Of a stretch of 64,000 nt of DNA, positions 16,816 through 25,943 are shown piece after piece; the first letter of the stretch is position 1, and every line of letters begins with the position of its first letter. The notes beneath the pieces were generated by a model, which had not been told where the DNA came from, made no database searches, and worked only from the letters and a program-made list of their open reading frames with translations. The stretch spans positions 1-64,000 of the forward strand of contig DASYAV010000081.1 of the NCBI GenBank assembly GCA_036501145.1, read 5' to 3'. Source of the stretch: PALSA-505 sp036501145. GTDB lineage: Bacteria > Actinomycetota > Actinomycetes > Streptosporangiales > Streptosporangiaceae. The translations under genes and the position numbers were made by a program.

Positions 16816-17798
16816 GCCGCTGTCTCCTGCCCGCGGCGCCCGGCCCGCTTGGCGGCGTGCGCGGCCGCCGCCTCGCGCACCCAGGCACCGCCGTCGTGCG
16901 CGGCCCGCCGGTTCGTGATCCGCTGCGCGTTGCACGGCCCGTTCCCGGACACCACCCGCTTGAACTCGGCCCAGTCGATCTGGCCGAAGTCGTAGTGCTC
17001 CCGCTCGGCGTTCCACTTCAGATCCGGGTCGGGCAGCGTGACGCTGAGCTGCCCGGCCTGCGGCACGGTCATGTCCACGAACCGCTGCCGCAGGTCGTCG
17101 TTGGTGTGCCGCTTGACCCGCCAGTGCATCGACTGCGCGGTGTTCGGCGACTCGGCGTCCGGCGGGCCGAACATCATCAGCGACGGCCACCACCACCGGC
17201 TGGTCGCGTCCTGCACCATGTCCCGCTGCGCCTGCGTGCCGCGCATCATCGTCATCAGCAGCTCGTAACCCTGCCGCTGGTGGAACGACTCCTCCTTGCA
17301 GATCCGGATCATCGCCCGCGCGTAAGGACCGTAGGAGGACCGGCATAGCGGCACCTGGTTGCAGATCGCCGCGCCGTCCACCAGCCAGCCGATGACGCCG
17401 ACGTCGGCGAACGTCAGCGCCGGGTAGTTGAAGATCGAGGAGTACTTCTGCGCGCCGGTGATCAGCCGCCGGGTCAGATCCGCCCGGTCCGCGCCGAGGG
17501 TCTCAGCGGCCGAGTACAGGTACAGCCCGTGCCCGGCCTCGTCCTGCACCTTGGCCAGCAGGATCGCCTTGCGCCGCAGCGACGGCGCCCGGGTCACCCA
17601 GGTGCCCTCCGGCTGCATGCCGATGATCTCCGAGTGCGCGTGCTGCGCGATCTGCCGGATCATCGTCTTGCGGTATGGCGCCGGCATCCAGTCCCGCGGC
17701 TCGATCCGCCGGTCCCGGCTGATCGTGTCCTCGAATTGCTGCTCGAGCGCGGTGCTTTCTTCGCCGGAAAGATGCCCTACGGCAGTGCTCTCACTCAT
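16812..17798 (-). CDS. paaA: Phenylacetyl-CoA epoxidase catalytic subunit PaaA
   Basis: 328 residues, the diiron ferritin-like oxygenase subunit. Metal-binding ExxH motifs are visible in KVQDEAGHGLYLYSAAETLG and in CKEESFHQRQGYELL. It epoxidises the aromatic ring of phenylacetyl-CoA. It lies between paaZ (4-base overlap) and paaB (4-base overlap). Confidence 0.96.
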   Translation of the reverse strand: MSESTAVGHLSGEESTALEQQFEDTISRDRRIEPRDWMPAPYRKTMIRQIAQHAHSEIIGMQPEGTWVTRAPSLRRKAILLAKVQDEAGHGLYLYSAAETLGADRADLTRRLITGAQKYSSIFNYPALTFADVGVIGWLVDGAAICNQVPLCRSSYGPYARAMIRICKEESFHQRQGYELLMTMMRGTQAQRDMVQDATSRWWWPSLMMFGPPDAESPNTAQSMHWRVKRHTNDDLRQRFVDMTVPQAGQLSVTLPDPDLKWNAEREHYDFGQIDWAEFKRVVSGNGPCNAQRITNRRAAHDGGAWVREAAAAHAAKRAGRRGQETAA

Positions 17799-19867
17799 CC
17801 GCGCCCCTCTCCCGGATCCGCGGGCTCAGCCATCGGCGGCCACTCCTTGGCCACCATCGTGAGCACGTCGTACCTGGCCACCGAGTCACCGTCGGCGTTG
17901 GTCACGTCGGCGTCCCAGCGCACCTCGCCGTGCCCGGCGCCGTCCCGCGGCGCGATCTGCTTGCAGGTCAGCGTCACGGTCAGCTCGTCGCCGGGGTACA
18001 CGGGGGTGAGGAAGCGCAGGTTCTCCACGCCGTAGTTGGCCAGCACAGGACCCGGGTCCGGATCGACGAACAGCCCGGCCGCGAACGACAGCACCAGGTA
18101 GCCGTGCGCGACCCGGCCGTCGAAGAACGGGTTGGCCCGGGCCGCCGCCTCGTCCATGTGCGCGTAGAACGTGTCGCCGGTGAACTCGGCGAAGTGCTCG
18201 ATGTCGGCCAGCGTCACCCGGCGCGGCCCGGCCACCACCGTGTCGCCCGGCCGCAGCTGCGCCAGCGGCTTGCGGAACGGGTGCCCGCCGTCGGTGCGGC
18301 GCGCCGCGCCCGGCACCCACCGGCCGGTGATCCCGGCCAGCACCCGCGGGCTGGCCTGCACGGCGGTGCGCTGCATGTAATGCAGCACACCGCGGATGCC
18401 GCCCATCTCCTCGCCGCCGCCGGCCCGCCCCGGGCCGCCGTGCACCAGTTGCGGCAGCGGCGAGCCGTGCCCGGTGGACTCGGCGGCGTCGTCGGTGTCC
18501 AGCACCAGGATGCGGCCGTGCCACGGCGCGGCGCCGAGCACCACCTCGCGCGCGAAATCCGCGTCCCCGGTGACCACCGACCCGGCCAGGCTGCCCAGCC
18601 CGCGGGCGGCCAGCCCGATCACCTCCGCGGTGCCGGTGTAGCCGATGACCGTGGCCACCGGGCCGAACGCCTCGATCTCGTGCGGCTCGGCCCGGGCCGG
18701 GTCGTCGCAGCGCAGCAGCAGCGGCGAGATGAACGCGCCGCGCTCGGCGTCCGCGCCCGCCACCTCGACGTGCTCCGGGTCGCCGTAGACCAGCCGCCCC
18801 GCCGCCAGCAGGCCCTTGACGCTGCGCCGCACCTCCTCGCGCTGCTCCAGGCTGGCCAGCGCGCCCATCGCGACCTCCGGCTCGGCCGGGCTGCCGACGG
18901 TCACCCGGGCCAGCCGCCCCGTGACCGCCTCGATCACCGCATCCACCATCGCGGCGGGCACGAACGCGCGCCGGATCGCGGTGCACTTCTGCCCGGCCTT
19001 GACGGTCATCTCGGTGACCAGCTGCCTGACGTACAGGTCGAACTCGGGGCTGCCGGGTGCAGCGTCCGGGCCGAGGATGGAGCAGTTCAGCGAGTCGGCC
19101 TCGGCGTTGAACCGCACCGAATCGGCGGCCACCACCGGGTGCGTGCGCAGCTGCCGCGCGGTGGACGCGGAGCCGGTGAACGAGACCAGGTCCTGCCCGG
19201 TCAGGTGGTCGAGCAGGTCACCCGCGCTGCCGCAGACCAGCTGCACCGCGCCGGCCGGCAGCAGCCCGGACTCCACGATCAGCTCGATCAGCCGGGCGGT
19301 CAGGTAGCTGGTCTGGCTGGCCGGCTTGATCAGGCTCGGCACCCCGGCCAGGAAGGCCGGCGCGAACTTCTCCAGCGGCCCCCAGACCGGGAAGTTGAAC
19401 GCGTTGATCTGCACCGCCACGCCATGCCGCGGGGTGAGCACGTGCTGGCCGAGGAACTGGCCGCCGCGGCCGAGCGGCTCCACGGCGCCCTCGACGTACA
19501 CCCGGTCGTTGGGCAGCTCGCGCAGCGCCTTGCTGGCGTACGCGCGCAGCACCCCGATGCCGCCGTCCACGTCGAACTTCGCGTCGCCCAGCGTGGCGCC
19601 GGCCCGCGCGGACAGCGCGTACAGGTCGTCGCGGTGCTCACGCAGCTGCGAGCCGAGCGCCTTGAGCAGCGCGGCGCGCTGGTGGAAGGTCAGCTCGCGC
19701 AGCGCCGGGCCGCCCGCGTCGCGGCCGTAGGCCAGCGCGGCGGCCATGTCCACGCCCGCCGAGGAGACCGTGGCGACCTGCTCGCCGGTGACCGCGTCCA
19801 GCACCGGCCGCCCCTCGCCGGCCGGGGTGAACCAGTCTCCCTGCACGTAACTACGCAACGGCGCCAT
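17795..19867 (-). CDS. paaZ: Bifunctional PaaZ: oxepin-CoA hydrolase / semialdehyde dehydrogenase
   Basis: 690 residues. The N-terminal aldehyde dehydrogenase domain has catalytic Cys295 (GQKCTA) and Glu256 (FNAEADS) at the positions known for PaaZ. The C-terminal MaoC-like hydratase domain (about 540-680) has FAEFTGDTFYAHMDEAAARANPFF (key segment GDTFYAHMD) and RVAHGYLV. It opens the oxepin-CoA ring and oxidises the resulting aldehyde. It is the first gene of the operon and is divergent from paaR across a 64-base control region. Confidence 0.96.
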   Translation of the reverse strand: MAPLRSYVQGDWFTPAGEGRPVLDAVTGEQVATVSSAGVDMAAALAYGRDAGGPALRELTFHQRAALLKALGSQLREHRDDLYALSARAGATLGDAKFDVDGGIGVLRAYASKALRELPNDRVYVEGAVEPLGRGGQFLGQHVLTPRHGVAVQINAFNFPVWGPLEKFAPAFLAGVPSLIKPASQTSYLTARLIELIVESGLLPAGAVQLVCGSAGDLLDHLTGQDLVSFTGSASTARQLRTHPVVAADSVRFNAEADSLNCSILGPDAAPGSPEFDLYVRQLVTEMTVKAGQKCTAIRRAFVPAAMVDAVIEAVTGRLARVTVGSPAEPEVAMGALASLEQREEVRRSVKGLLAAGRLVYGDPEHVEVAGADAERGAFISPLLLRCDDPARAEPHEIEAFGPVATVIGYTGTAEVIGLAARGLGSLAGSVVTGDADFAREVVLGAAPWHGRILVLDTDDAAESTGHGSPLPQLVHGGPGRAGGGEEMGGIRGVLHYMQRTAVQASPRVLAGITGRWVPGAARRTDGGHPFRKPLAQLRPGDTVVAGPRRVTLADIEHFAEFTGDTFYAHMDEAAARANPFFDGRVAHGYLVLSFAAGLFVDPDPGPVLANYGVENLRFLTPVYPGDELTVTLTCKQIAPRDGAGHGEVRWDADVTNADGDSVARYDVLTMVAKEWPPMAEPADPGEGRG

Positions 19868-19898
19868 TCGTCACCAGCTCCCGGGATGAGCTTATTTA

Positions 19899-19925
19899 CT
19901 GACCGTCCGTTCGGTAGGTTACCCT
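19899..19925. promoter_or_regulatory. PaaR operator and leaderless paaR promoter
   Basis: An inverted repeat CTGACCG-N5-TCGGTAG (19899-19917) lies between paaZ and paaR and fits the ACCG/CGGT-type sites of TetR-family PaaR proteins. On the plus strand TACCCT (19920-19925) is a -10-like element six bases before the paaR ATG, so paaR is likely leaderless and autorepressed by occupancy of this site. Confidence 0.65.
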
Positions 19926-19931
19926 AGTCCC

Positions 19932-20585
19932 ATGATAGACGGCCAGGCGGCTCCGGTGCGCAGGCGCGGGCGCCCCGGGTATGACCTGGAGTCGCTGCTC
20001 GCGGTGGCGGTCACCGTGTTCAACGAGCGTGGTTACGACGGCACCAGCATGGAGGACCTGTCCCGCCGGCTCGGCATCTCCAAGTCGTCGATCTACTACC
20101 ACGTGGGCAGCAAGGAAGAGCTGCTCTCGCTGGCCCTGGACCGGGCCCTGGACGGCCTGTTCGAGGTGGCCGGCCAGGTCTGTGCCGCAAACACCGGTGC
20201 CGCAGACACCGGGGACGACGGCAGGCCGGCCATCGAACGGCTCGAGCAGCTGGCCCGCGGCAGCGTGCGGGTGCTGACCCAGCGGCTGCCCTACGTGACG
20301 CTGCTGCTGCGCGCCCGCGGCAACACCGCGACCGAACGCCGCGCGCTGGCCCGCCGCCGCGAGTTCGACCAGATCGTCGCCGGCCTGGTCAAGCAGGCCG
20401 AGCGGGACGGTGACATCCGCCCCGACCTGGACCCGGCGATCACCGCCCGGCTGCTCTTCGGCATGATCAACTCGCTGATCGAGTGGTACCGCCCCGGCCG
20501 GGCCGTGCTGGCCGGAGGAGCCGACGACGGCCTGGCCGACGCGGTCTGCACGGCCGCCTTCAACGGCCTGCGCATCCGCCGCTGA
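19932..20585 (+). CDS. paaR: TetR family repressor, probably PaaR of the phenylacetate operon
   Basis: 217 residues. The N-terminal TetR helix-turn-helix is clear (TSMEDLSRRLGISKSSIYYHVGSKEELL), with a ligand domain behind it (TAFNGLRIRR end). Its position, divergent from paaZ with a shared palindrome, supports the role of repressor released by phenylacetyl-CoA or a close derivative, as described for PaaR in other bacteria. The gene symbol rests on context plus family. Confidence 0.85.
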   Translation: MIDGQAAPVRRRGRPGYDLESLLAVAVTVFNERGYDGTSMEDLSRRLGISKSSIYYHVGSKEELLSLALDRALDGLFEVAGQVCAANTGAADTGDDGRPAIERLEQLARGSVRVLTQRLPYVTLLLRARGNTATERRALARRREFDQIVAGLVKQAERDGDIRPDLDPAITARLLFGMINSLIEWYRPGRAVLAGGADDGLADAVCTAAFNGLRIRR

Positions 20586-20592
20586 TAGGCGG

Positions 20593-21729
20593 TCAGCCGG
20601 TTTCGGCGATCTTGTTGAGGCGGTCCAGCGCCCCGGCGAACTCGGTGATCATGTCGTAGACGACCTGCCGGGCCGGGCGGACGCTGTTCATCTGGCCCAC
20701 GCACTGGCCGACGAAGTAGTTGGACAGGTCCCTCGCCCCCGGGTGGCCGGCGTCGGCCAGCTTGCCGATGTACCCCATCGCCTCCTCGGCCACCACCATC
20801 TGCAGCGGCATCGGCAGCGGGCCGGGACTGGCCGGGCCCTCCCACTCGTCGGTCCACGCGGACCGCAGCTGGCGGGCCGGCTTGCCGGTCCGGGACCGCG
20901 ACCGGATCGTGTCCCGGGACGTGGCGGCGAGCATTTTCTCCTTGACCGCGGGCGCCGTCTCGGCCTCCTCGGTGGTCAGCCAGACCGACCCGCACCACAC
21001 GCCGGACGCGCCCAGCGCCATCGCGGCCGCCATCTGCCGGCCGGTCGCGATCCCGCCGGCGGCCAGCACCGGCAGCGGCGCAACCGTGTCCACCACCTCC
21101 GGCACCAGCACCATGGTCGCGATCTCGCCGGTGTGCCCGCCCGCCTCGGTGCCCTGCGCGACGATCAGGTCCACCCCGGCGGCGGCCTGCCGCCGCGCGT
21201 GCTCGGCCGTGCCGACCAGCGCCGCCACCGGCACTCCGGCCGCGCGCGCCTTGGCCACCATGACCGGTGGCGGTGTGCCCAGCGCGCTGGCGATCAGCCG
21301 GATCGGGTGGGCCAGCGCCACGTCGATCAGGTCGTCGGCGCCGGCCGTGGTGACCTGCCGGGCGTAGGCCAGCGCCGCGTCGCCTTCGCCCTGCCGCTCC
21401 ACCGGCTCGGGCAGGCCATACCGGGCGAACAGGTCGCGGACGAATGCCCGGTGCGCGTCCGGGATGGCGCCGAGCACGTCGCCGGCCGAGCCGGACTGCG
21501 CTGACGCGTCGATCTTGCCGGGCACCAGCACGTCCACCCCGTACGGCCGCCCGCCGGTCTGGCCGTCGATCCAGCGCAGCTCCTCGTCCAGCCGGTCCGG
21601 CGGGTAGGCGACGGCGCCGAGCACCCCCAGCCCGCCGGCGTTGCTGACCGCGGCCACCACGTCGCGGCAGTGGCTGAACGCGAACAGCGGGAACTCGATC
21701 CCGAACATGCCGCAGACATCGGTGCGCAT
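20593..21729 (-). CDS. Nitronate monooxygenase family (2-nitropropane dioxygenase-like)
   Basis: 378 residues, an FMN TIM-barrel. Typical motifs are FPLFAFSHCRDVVAAVSNAGGLGVLGA, AQGTEAGGHTGEIATMVLVPEVVD (core GTEAGGH) and LAAGGIATGRQMAAAMALGASGVWCG. It oxidises nitronates, or enoyl-type substrates in some relatives. It is convergent with paaR, 7 bases away. I infer no direct part in phenylacetate degradation. Confidence 0.88.
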   Translation of the reverse strand: MRTDVCGMFGIEFPLFAFSHCRDVVAAVSNAGGLGVLGAVAYPPDRLDEELRWIDGQTGGRPYGVDVLVPGKIDASAQSGSAGDVLGAIPDAHRAFVRDLFARYGLPEPVERQGEGDAALAYARQVTTAGADDLIDVALAHPIRLIASALGTPPPVMVAKARAAGVPVAALVGTAEHARRQAAAGVDLIVAQGTEAGGHTGEIATMVLVPEVVDTVAPLPVLAAGGIATGRQMAAAMALGASGVWCGSVWLTTEEAETAPAVKEKMLAATSRDTIRSRSRTGKPARQLRSAWTDEWEGPASPGPLPMPLQMVVAEEAMGYIGKLADAGHPGARDLSNYFVGQCVGQMNSVRPARQVVYDMITEFAGALDRLNKIAETG

Positions 21730-21769
21730 GGCCCACCCTCCGGTTATCCGGCCAGGTTATCCGGCTGAG

Positions 21770-22436
21770 CTATCCGGCTGGGAACCCGGTGACCGAATTG
21801 CCGTCGCTGTTGGCCACCCAGACGTTGGTGCCGTCCGAGGAGACTCCAACCGGATCGTCGAAGAGGTACTTCGGCCCGGACAGTACCCGCTCCTCCGCTC
21901 CCGGTCGCCGCGTTCAGTTCGATCACGGTGTCGCCGTTGGTGACCCATACGTGGCTGCCGTCGGACGAGATGCCGCCGGGTTCGCTGAAGCCCAGCTTCC
22001 TGATCACCCGCACCACCGCCCCGGTAGCGGCGTTCAGCTCGGTCACCGAGTCACCGAAGTCATTGACCACCCACAGGTGGGTGCCATCGAAGACGCTTTG
22101 GTCCGGGGCGTCGAATCCGAACTTCTGCCCTTTCAGGATCCGCACCAGTCCCCCGGTGGCGGTGTTCAGCTCGATCATCGAGTCACCGAGGTCACTGGCG
22201 ACCCACACGTGGGCACCGGTGACGGTGGCCGAGGCCGGGAAGGAGAATCCCCAGCCGAACACGTGCGGGCCGCTCCGCGCGGCCCCTGTCCTGGGGGTGG
22301 CCGCGGCTGTGGCTGCGGCTGCGGCCCCGGCGGCCGGCACCACGGCTGCCGACGCCATGACCAGCGCCCCCGCCGTCAGCACCCTGGCGTCCCACCCGAA
22401 CGGCATTCGTTTACCCAGTCCAGCGCTGCCCACCAT
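21770..22436 (-). pseudogene. Secreted NHL/Vgb-like repeat protein with frameshift
   Basis: The product has a signal peptide (about 15-45) and about four repeats of the form GTHVWVANxxGDSVTELNAATG, typical of streptogramin-lyase-like (Vgb) or NHL propellers. Near codon 180, after VIELNAATG, one extra base breaks the frame. Beyond it the fourth repeat continues in another frame (VLSGPKYLFDDPVGVSSDG, NVWVANSDGNSVTGF) to a TAG at 21772-21770. The uncorrected frame ends at 21744. The start is supported by GGGAGG before the ATG. A real mutation or an assembly error are both possible. Confidence 0.7.
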
Positions 22437-22484
22437 TGCCTCCCCGATGCCGAATCACGTACAAAACTCACGTAACTGTATAAA

Positions 22485-22539
22485 CCTGGACGGCTGCGCC
22501 GTGCACCCAGTGGTGGGAAGCGCAGCCGTCTCGGAAAAT
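22485..22539. repeat. Hairpin element shared with 39556-39619
   Basis: CCTGGACGGCTGCGCC (22485-22500) pairs by 11 bp (22489-22499 with 22520-22530) with GCGCAGCCGTC and is followed by GGAAAATCA. The same 16-base left arm, right arm and GGAAAATCA tail recur at 39556-39619. Here it lies between the MFS gene and the Vgb-like gene and may be a secondary terminator or a copy of a small dispersed element. Confidence 0.6.
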
Positions 22540-22561
22540 CACCGTGGGCCACAGCAGAAAT

Positions 22562-22601
22562 GACGGCGGCCGGCCACCACGAGGAGTGACCGGCCGCCGT
22601 C
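22562..22601 (-). terminator. Terminator of the DHA2-type MFS gene
   Basis: A perfect 12-bp inverted repeat (GACGGCGGCCGG at 22562-22573, CCGGCCGCCGTC at 22590-22601) with a 16-base loop starts 11 bases downstream of the MFS stop codon on the minus strand. It lacks a T run, like most actinomycete terminators. Confidence 0.75.
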
Positions 22602-22611
22602 GGGACCGCGG

Positions 22612-24069
22612 TCAGCAGATGTCGGCCGGGACCGGCTCGGCGACCGGGCGTGGCTGCGGCCGCGGAGTCGGCTCGGGCCGCTGGCGCAGCACCGTGGCGG
22701 CGACGCCGACCGCCGCGACGACCAGGCCGAAGGCGATCCAGAAGGCCAGGTGGTACCCGCCGGCCAGCGCGTCCGCGGTGCGCTCGCCGTGGGCCAGCAG
22801 CGTGCTGGTCCGGGACGCCGACACGGTGGCCAGCACGGCCAGCCCGAGCGCGCCGCCGACCTGGCCGGTGGCGTTGACCAGGCCGGAGGCCAGGCCCGCC
22901 TGCTCGGGCGCGGCGCCGGACATGGCCAGCGTCATCAGCGCCGGGAAGGCCACCCCGCTGCCCGCGCCGATCAGCACCGTCACCGGGAAGACGTGTACCA
23001 GGTAGCTGCCGCCCACCGGAGCCAGCGCGAACACGGCCAGCCCGGCGGCGATCATGCCGAGCCCGGGGAACAGCAGCCGCCAGGCGCCGAACCGGGCCAC
23101 CAGCCGGTCGGTGTAGCGGACCGACAGCGTGCCCATCACCACGGCGACCGGCAGGAAGGCCAGGCCGATCTGCAGCGGGTCGTAGCCGAGGATCAGGCGC
23201 AGGTACAGCGAGCCGAGGAAGAACATCCCGAACATGCCCGCGGTGGCCAGCACCTGGACCAGGTTCGCACCGGTCACTGCCTTCGACTTGAAGATCGCCA
23301 GCGGCATCAGCGGGTGCCGGGCGGTGCGCTGCCGCACGATGAACGCGGCGAGCAGGGCGACCGTGCCGGCCGCGAAGCCGAGCGTGCGGGCGGCCAGCCA
23401 GCCCTGCGTGGCGGCGGGGGCGACGATGGTGTACACGCCGAGCATCATGGTCCCGGTGATCAGCAGCGCGCCGGGCACGTCGGCCCCGGCCCGCAGGCCC
23501 GCGCCGCGGTCCCGCTCGATCAGCCGCCGGGCAGCGATCGCGGTGGCCACGCCGATGGGCAGGTTCACGAAGAAGATCCAGTGCCAGTTCAGGACCTGGG
23601 TGAGCACGCCGCCGGCCAGCAGGCCGACCGCCGCACCCGCGGAGGCGACGAAGGCGAAGACGCCGATGGCCTTGGCCTGCTCATGCTGGCCGGGGAACAT
23701 CGTGACGATCATGCCGAGGATGACCGCGGAGGTGAGCGCACCGCCCACGCCCTGGCCGAACCGGGCCGCGATCAGCATGCCCTGGCTGGTGGCCACGCCG
23801 CAGACCATCGAGGCCGCGGTGAACAGGGCCAGCCCGGTCAGGAACACGTCGCGGCGGCCGACCAGGTCGCCGAGCCGCCCGGCGAGCAGCAGCAGACCGG
23901 CGAACGCGATCAGGTAGGCGTTGACCACCCAGGCCAGGCCGGACTGGGAGAATCCCAGGTCAGCCTGGATAGACGGCAGTGCAACGTTCACGATCGTCAT
24001 GTCCAGCACGATCATGAGCATCCCGGTGCACAGCACCGTCAGGGCGATCCAGCGGGAACGCTCACTCAT
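22612..24069 (-). CDS. DHA2-family MFS multidrug exporter (14 TM)
   Basis: 485 residues with fourteen predicted membrane helices. The first helix carries VLDMTIVNVALPSIQADLG, a DHA2 signature; motif A is GRLGDLVGRRD, and an RxGQGxG-type segment follows (ARFGQGVGGAL). The C-terminus is Pro/Arg-rich and cytoplasmic. The ATG at 24069 follows GGAGGAGCC. The family exports drugs or dyes with protons; the cargo is unknown. No adjacent regulator gene is present. Confidence 0.92.
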   Translation of the reverse strand: MSERSRWIALTVLCTGMLMIVLDMTIVNVALPSIQADLGFSQSGLAWVVNAYLIAFAGLLLLAGRLGDLVGRRDVFLTGLALFTAASMVCGVATSQGMLIAARFGQGVGGALTSAVILGMIVTMFPGQHEQAKAIGVFAFVASAGAAVGLLAGGVLTQVLNWHWIFFVNLPIGVATAIAARRLIERDRGAGLRAGADVPGALLITGTMMLGVYTIVAPAATQGWLAARTLGFAAGTVALLAAFIVRQRTARHPLMPLAIFKSKAVTGANLVQVLATAGMFGMFFLGSLYLRLILGYDPLQIGLAFLPVAVVMGTLSVRYTDRLVARFGAWRLLFPGLGMIAAGLAVFALAPVGGSYLVHVFPVTVLIGAGSGVAFPALMTLAMSGAAPEQAGLASGLVNATGQVGGALGLAVLATVSASRTSTLLAHGERTADALAGGYHLAFWIAFGLVVAAVGVAATVLRQRPEPTPRPQPRPVAEPVPADIC

Positions 24070-24300
24070 GGCTCCTCCTCCTGATTTCCCACCCGGTCTT
24101 TCCGGGCCCTCATCTTGGTGACGAGCGCGGCCCGCCAGAATCGACAGTTGCTCGGTCCGGATGGGCACACTTTTTGGACCAGGCGCGGGAGGGAAACTCA
24201 CCGGTGGGTGCGGGAGGAGCGCGATTCGTACCCGTGGGCTGGACGTAAGCGCAGGTGGGCGGGGGTGCGGACGGTCATGGGGCGGCGCGGGAGCGCCGGG

Positions 24301-25731
24301 TCAGGGGGTGCGTGCGGGGGCGGCGTCGACAGGGGCGGTGACGTCTGCGGGCGCGCCGACCGGGGCTCCTGGGGCGGCGGGGCCGGCCGGGCGGCGGTCG
24401 ATCCGGCTGAGCGCGGGCAGCGCGGCCAGCCCGCAGATCAGCGTGGGCAGCCCGCCGATGACCAGCGACCAGCGCGCCCCGGCGACCTGCCCGACCCAGC
24501 CCACGATGGGCCCGCCGATCGGCGTCGAGCCGAGCCAGGCCAGCCCCCACAGCGCCATCACCCGGCCGCGCATGCTCGGCTTGGCCGCGAGCTGGAGCGT
24601 CGTCTTGGCGTAGGAGTTGAAGGTGATGCTGCCGTAGCCGACGAAGGCCAGGGCGGCCAGTTCGAGCGGCAGGTTCGGCGCCGCCGCCGCGGCCAGGATG
24701 GCGATTCCCCAGCCCATGGCGGCCAGGCACAGCGCCCGGGGCCGGGGTCGGGGCCGGGCCGCCGAGATCAGGCCGCCGGCCACCGCGCCGACGCCCATGA
24801 TCGACGCCATCACGCCGTACGAGGCGGCGCCGCCGCCGAACACCTTGCTCGCCATCAGCGGCAGCGACACCTGGAACTCCCAGGCCAGCGTGCCGATCAC
24901 GGCGATCATGATGAGCGGGATCAGCAGCTCCGGGGTGGACCGCACGTAGCGCAGCCCTTCCCGGATCTGCCGCGGCTGCCTGGACACGCGCTTGGCCGGG
25001 AGCAGGTCCGCCTTCCGCATGGCCACGAGTGAGATCAGCACGGCCGCGAACGACAGCGCGTTGCAGGTGAAGCAGAGCGCGAGCCCGATCGCGGCCGCGA
25101 TGACACCGCCCAGCGCCGCGCCGAACACACGGGACATGTTGATCGAGACCGAGTTGAGGGTGACCGCGTTGGCGAGGTCCCGGGGCGGCACCATCTCGGA
25201 GATGAAGCTCTGCCGCGCCGGGTTGTCGAACACGTTCACAAAGCCCAGCGCGAGCGCGAGCAGGTAGACGATCCACATCCGGATGTCGTGCGTCGCGATC
25301 AGGATGGAGAAGACCGCCGCCAGCAGGCCGGACAAGGTCTGGGTGACGAGCAGCACCCGGCGCTTGTCCATCCGGTCCGCGAACAGGCCGCCGGCCGGCC
25401 CGAACAGGAACATCGGTAGGAACCGGACCGCGGTGGTCAGCCCGAGCTGGCTCCCGCTGTGCGTCAGGTCCAGCACCAGGAAGGATTGCGCCACCGTCTG
25501 CATCCATGTGCCGGCCACCGACACGAGCTGGCCGAAGAAGTACAGCCGGTAGTTGTACTGGTGCAGCGACGAGATCACCTGCCGCGGCTGGAACCGTGCT
25601 CCGCCGGGCTCCTTCGCTTGGCTCAGGTCTCCCGGACGTGGCCGGTCAGACTCCCCCGTGCTGGGACGTTCAGACTCCCCCGAACGAGGACGGCCAGCGG
25701 GCCGGAACCACCGACGACGAGTCACTGTCAT
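24301..25731 (-). CDS. DHA3-type MFS transporter (enterobactin-exporter-like)
   Basis: About 476 residues. After a charged N-terminal tail with a repeat (SGESERPSTGESDRPRPGD) come twelve membrane helices with DHA3 signatures (FGQLVSVAGTWMQTVAQSFLVLDLT in part, DRMDKRRVL, VFDNPARQSF, NSVSINMSRVFGAALGG). The family exports macrolides, siderophores or other small molecules. The ATG at 25731 is preferred; a TTG 30 bases upstream is possible. A CTTAGC-TCT-GCTAAG operator lies just upstream. Confidence 0.88.
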   Translation of the reverse strand: MTVTRRRWFRPAGRPRSGESERPSTGESDRPRPGDLSQAKEPGGARFQPRQVISSLHQYNYRLYFFGQLVSVAGTWMQTVAQSFLVLDLTHSGSQLGLTTAVRFLPMFLFGPAGGLFADRMDKRRVLLVTQTLSGLLAAVFSILIATHDIRMWIVYLLALALGFVNVFDNPARQSFISEMVPPRDLANAVTLNSVSINMSRVFGAALGGVIAAAIGLALCFTCNALSFAAVLISLVAMRKADLLPAKRVSRQPRQIREGLRYVRSTPELLIPLIMIAVIGTLAWEFQVSLPLMASKVFGGGAASYGVMASIMGVGAVAGGLISAARPRPRPRALCLAAMGWGIAILAAAAAPNLPLELAALAFVGYGSITFNSYAKTTLQLAAKPSMRGRVMALWGLAWLGSTPIGGPIVGWVGQVAGARWSLVIGGLPTLICGLAALPALSRIDRRPAGPAAPGAPVGAPADVTAPVDAAPARTP

Positions 25732-25763
25732 GGCGAAGTAGGCTCGCTCCCCTGTTCTCAATG

Positions 25764-25802
25764 CTTAGCTCTGCTAAGGATATCACTTAGGGTTTGGCTA
25801 AC
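25764..25802. promoter_or_regulatory. Operator-like inverted repeats upstream of the DHA3-type exporter
   Basis: CTTAGC-TCT-GCTAAG (25764-25778) is a perfect 6-3-6 inverted repeat, and a weaker one, CTTAG-N7-CTAAC, follows at 25786-25802. CTTAG/CTAAG half-sites in an AT-richer stretch suit a MarR, ArsR or PadR repressor. No regulator gene is adjacent, so the binding protein would act from elsewhere. Confidence 0.5.
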
Positions 25803-25943
25803 GAGCTGGTTCGGATACCCTCCCATACACAACAAGAAATTCCTTTCCACAGGTACTTTATCGAACACGTTTTTGTCAGAGGGTGCGGCTAGGGTCGAAC
25901 CAGACATCAATCAGCAGGCCGGGCCCGAGGGAGGTGACCGCGC

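Noticed and set aside
17930..19927. A 665-codon plus-strand frame opposite paaZ
   Set aside because: Shadow of paaZ; the product has skewed composition and no recognisable domain.
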